From: an uncultured Paraburkholderia sp.
GTDB lineage: Bacteria > Pseudomonadota > Gammaproteobacteria > Burkholderiales > Burkholderiaceae
Length of the DNA stretch: 8,121 nt
Assembly (NCBI GenBank): GCA_937917025.1
Contig: CALFSF010000228.1
Span: 1-8,121, forward strand
Reading direction: 5' to 3'
Below are positions 6,116-8,121 of the stretch, piece after piece; positions within the stretch are counted from its first letter, which is position 1; the number at the start of each line of letters is the position of its first letter. The translations under genes and the position numbers were made by a program. Under the pieces are notes generated by a model, which saw nothing but the letters and a program-made list of their open reading frames with translations, was not told the origin of the DNA and ran no database searches.

Positions 6116-7023
6116 CAGACGTCCTTGCGCAAGGCGGCGCGGCTGCGCACGTAGAAGAACGGCGCGAGAATCGCGAGGACGGTCGTGAGCAGCACGATCG
6201 AGGCCGCCGACGCGAGCCCGATATTCGCGCGTCCAAACAGGTAGTCCATGATGAATTTCGCGGGCACTTCGCTGGCCGTGCCGGGACCGCCCTGCGTCAT
6301 CGCGACCACCGCATCGTAGAGTTTCACGACCATCACGAACAGCAGCACGAACGCGGTTGAAATCGACGGCCCGAGCATCGGCACGACTATGCTTGCATAG
6401 ACACGCCAGCGCGGAATCCCGTCGATGCGCGCGGCTTTCCAGATTTCGTCATCGACACCGCGCAGTCCCGCCAGCAGCAGCGCCATCACGAGGCCCGACG
6501 CCTGCCAGACGGTCGCGATGACGAGCGTATAGATCACATAGTCCTGGTCGACGATCCAGTCGAAGCGGGCATGCGTGAAGCCGAGCTTGTGCAGGACTTG
6601 CTGGACCCCGAGCTGCGGATTCAGGATCCATTGCCACACGAGCCCCGTCGCGACAAACGACATCGCATACGGATACAGAAACACCGTGCGCAACGCGCCT
6701 TCCGCAACGACCCGCTGGTCGATAAAGATCGCGAGCAGCAAACCGATCACCATGCACGCGACGATGAAACACGCGCCATAGATCACGATGTTCTGCAACG
6801 ACAACAGCCAGCGGTCGTTGTGAAAGAGCCGCACGTACTGCGTCACGCCCGCGAAATCACCCGAAGGAAACGTTCGCGAATTGCTGAGCGAAACACGTGC
6901 GGTCCACAGCATCGTGCCCAGGTACGCGAATGCTACCGTGAGCACCATCGGTATCATGGCGACCCAGGCGGCCAGCGGGAACCGCCTGCGTCGCAGGCGG
7001 GGTTGCAGTGAAAGCGCGACCAT
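6115..7023 (-). CDS. Sugar ABC transporter permease (MalF type, first permease)
   Basis: A 302-residue inner-membrane permease subunit. After a strongly basic start (RLRRRR at 9-14), six helices are visible: about 18-42, 80-102, 112-134, 163-188, 217-240 and 270-292. The EAA loop is at about 190-217 with IWKAARIDGIPRWRVYASIVVP, followed by MTQGGPGTAS at 242-251, a signature of CUT1 MalF-type permeases. The best relative by eye is GtsB. The frame is open further upstream to 7209, but I choose the ATG at 7023: it follows the binding-protein stop by eight bases, gives the usual family length, and the upstream part is an out-of-frame reading of the binding-protein gene. The ribosome site is weak (only a GGCGG run), so expression may rely on coupling. 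A 19-bp inverted repeat lies in codons 8-14. Pairs with the MalG-type permease to form the channel. Confidence 0.92.
   Translation of the reverse strand: MVALSLQPRLRRRRFPLAAWVAMIPMVLTVAFAYLGTMLWTARVSLSNSRTFPSGDFAGVTQYVRLFHNDRWLLSLQNIVIYGACFIVACMVIGLLLAIFIDQRVVAEGALRTVFLYPYAMSFVATGLVWQWILNPQLGVQQVLHKLGFTHARFDWIVDQDYVIYTLVIATVWQASGLVMALLLAGLRGVDDEIWKAARIDGIPRWRVYASIVVPMLGPSISTAFVLLFVMVVKLYDAVVAMTQGGPGTASEVPAKFIMDYLFGRANIGLASAASIVLLTTVLAILAPFFYVRSRAALRKDV
6982..7000 (-). repeat. Perfect inverted repeat just inside the first permease gene
   Basis: CCGCCTGCG (6982-6990) and CGCAGGCGG (6992-7000) are perfect 9-bp reverse complements around one base. In mRNA they can form an 8-bp GC-rich stem with a 3-base loop, beginning 23 bases downstream of the permease start at 7023. 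It lies within the arginine-rich codons 8-14. It may lower permease translation or shield the 3' end of the binding-protein message; the role is inferred. Confidence 0.55.
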
Positions 7024-7031
7024 CGCCGCCG

Positions 7032-8121
7032 TCAGCTCTTGAGCGCGTTGGCAAACGCCTTTTGCGCATCGTCGACCGACTGGTTCTTGTTCCAGAAGTT
7101 CGTGACGACGTCCGTCAGCGCGCCCTGCACGTCGGGCGGTATCAGCATTTCCGGATTCGGCAGCTGGCGCGATTTGTCCTTCATGATCGCAATGCCCTCT
7201 TTCGCGCATATGTCGAGCGACGACTGATCGACATCGGGGCGAATCGGAATCGAGCCTTTCTTCGCGCTGAACGCAACCTGCGCCTGCGGCGAAGTCATCA
7301 CCGTGGCGAGCAGGTTCTGCGCCTTGATCGCCGTCGCGTTGTCGGTCTTCGGGAAGACGAACACGTCGCCCGCCACCATGTACGGCGACTTCGGACCAAA
7401 ACCCGGGAAGCAGCCGAAGTCCTTGCCCGGCACCTGCTTCGCCGCCGAGAATTCGCCCTTCGCCCAGTCGCCCATGATCTGCACGCCGGCCTTGCCCGAA
7501 ATCACGAGCGCGGTCGCATCGTTCCAGTTGCGTCCCGGCGAGCCCGGATCGACGTAGTTATGCAGACGCTTGAACGTCGTCATCACGTTCCTGAACGCAG
7601 CCGAATTCACCGCGTTCTGGTCGCGATCGCGATACACCTTCAGATACAGATCCGTGCCGCCGACGTCGGCCAGCACCGCGTCGAACGTGATTTTTTCCTG
7701 CCACGGCTGGCCGCCGAGCGCGAGCGGAATCACGCCCACCGCCTTGAGCTTGTCGAGGTCGCCGAGGAACTCGTCGAAGGTCTTGGGCTCACCCGCGATA
7801 CCTGCCTTCTGGAAGGCCGGCTTCGAATAGAAGAACCAGTCCTGCATGTGAATGTCGACGGGCGCGGCGTAGAAATGCCCGTTGACCTTGATGCTGTTCA
7901 GGATCGATTCCGGAAAGATCGCGTTCCAGTTTTCCTTTGCAGCGACAGTGTCGACGTTGTTCAGCAGACCCTGATCGATCAGGTCATGAAACTGCTTCGA
8001 CGTATTGAACTGCGCGGCCGTCGGTGGATCGCCGCCGACGATGCGGTTGATCGCCGTGGAGCGCGCCTGATCGGCGCCGGCTACCGCGTTATCGATCCAT
8101 TGCCCGCCTGCCTTGTTATAC
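7032..8121 (-). CDS. Sugar ABC transporter substrate-binding protein (GtsA-like, CUT1), 5'-truncated by window edge
   Basis: Periplasmic sugar-binding protein of the five-gene operon. The frame is open from the right edge to a TGA at 7034-7032, giving 362 C-terminal residues; about 50-60 residues with the signal peptide and start codon are missing. An internal ATG at 7847 is not the start: the 91 residues before it are typical family sequence, including DPPTAAQF, QFHDLIDQGLLNNVD and NGHFYAAPVDIHMQDW. Other landmarks are IPLALGGQPWQ, YVDPGSPGRNWNDATALVISGKAGVQIMGDWAKGEF and VPGKDFGCFPGFG, which closely recall GtsA of the Pseudomonas glucose/mannose importer. It is first among the visible genes of the cluster, followed after 8 bp by the first permease. 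The similarity suggests an aldose ligand; the neighbouring L-fuconate dehydratase suggests L-fucose or a related sugar. Family confident; ligand not settled. Confidence 0.93.
   Translation of the reverse strand, partial: YNKAGGQWIDNAVAGADQARSTAINRIVGGDPPTAAQFNTSKQFHDLIDQGLLNNVDTVAAKENWNAIFPESILNSIKVNGHFYAAPVDIHMQDWFFYSKPAFQKAGIAGEPKTFDEFLGDLDKLKAVGVIPLALGGQPWQEKITFDAVLADVGGTDLYLKVYRDRDQNAVNSAAFRNVMTTFKRLHNYVDPGSPGRNWNDATALVISGKAGVQIMGDWAKGEFSAAKQVPGKDFGCFPGFGPKSPYMVAGDVFVFPKTDNATAIKAQNLLATVMTSPQAQVAFSAKKGSIPIRPDVDQSSLDICAKEGIAIMKDKSRQLPNPEMLIPPDVQGALTDVVTNFWNKNQSVDDAQKAFANALKS

Noticed and set aside
5049..6236. 395-codon open frame on the minus strand across the second permease gene
   Set aside because: It is an out-of-frame reading of the permease and ATPase genes with arginine-rich, low-complexity protein and no domain; the other frame gives clear family proteins.
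7024..7209. Extended start of the first permease at 7209
   Set aside because: The extra 62 residues are an out-of-frame reading of the binding-protein C-terminus; the ATG at 7023 fits family length and operon spacing.

Overview
The window is GC-rich, tightly packed bacterial DNA. Its gene content (two CUT1-type sugar ABC transporters, an FCD-type GntR regulator, a LacI regulator and an enolase-superfamily sugar-acid dehydratase) suggests an accessory sugar-catabolism locus of a beta-proteobacterium in the Burkholderiaceae (Burkholderia, Paraburkholderia or Caballeronia). This placement rests on protein style and base composition, not on a marker gene.

Layout from left to right. Positions 1-730 (minus) hold the N-terminal 243 residues of a periplasmic sugar-binding protein with a signal peptide; its 3' end, and probably its permease partners, lie beyond the left edge. 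A 141-bp gap with a bulged hairpin and a 7-bp direct repeat separates it from an FCD-type GntR regulator (872-1600, minus, GTG start). A 150-bp divergent control region (1601-1750) follows, with a palindromic, tandemly repeated operator-like site, a good sigma70 promoter reading back into the GntR gene, and a possible structured leader before the next gene. Positions 1751-3052 (plus) encode a complete L-fuconate dehydratase with all expected active-site residues. It converges, with 15 bp between stop codons, on a five-gene minus-strand cluster that enters from the right edge: sugar-binding protein (7032-8121, N-terminus missing), permease (6115-7023), permease (5204-6115), ATPase (4118-5200) and a LacI regulator (3068-4081). 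Gaps in the cluster are 8, -1, 3 and 36 bp, so it reads as one operon.

How the parts may work together (inference): the right-hand transporter, which resembles the GtsABCD glucose/mannose type, imports a monosaccharide under LacI control. An oxidation step outside the window would give the aldonate, and the dehydratase would turn it into a 2-keto-3-deoxy acid. The GntR protein probably senses a sugar acid and controls its own gene and the dehydratase gene through the shared control region. L-fucose is the obvious candidate sugar because of the dehydratase, but L-galactose or D-arabinose would also fit, and the rest of the pathway (dehydrogenase, lactonase, downstream enzymes) is not here.

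There are no RNA genes, mobile elements, CRISPR arrays or gene-free stretches over 300 bp. I see no wholly new system. The points worth a second look are regulatory (operator/promoter overlap, possible ribosome-site switch, hairpin just inside the first permease gene) and residue-level (non-aromatic A-loop in the ATPase, altered DNA-contact residues in both regulators).
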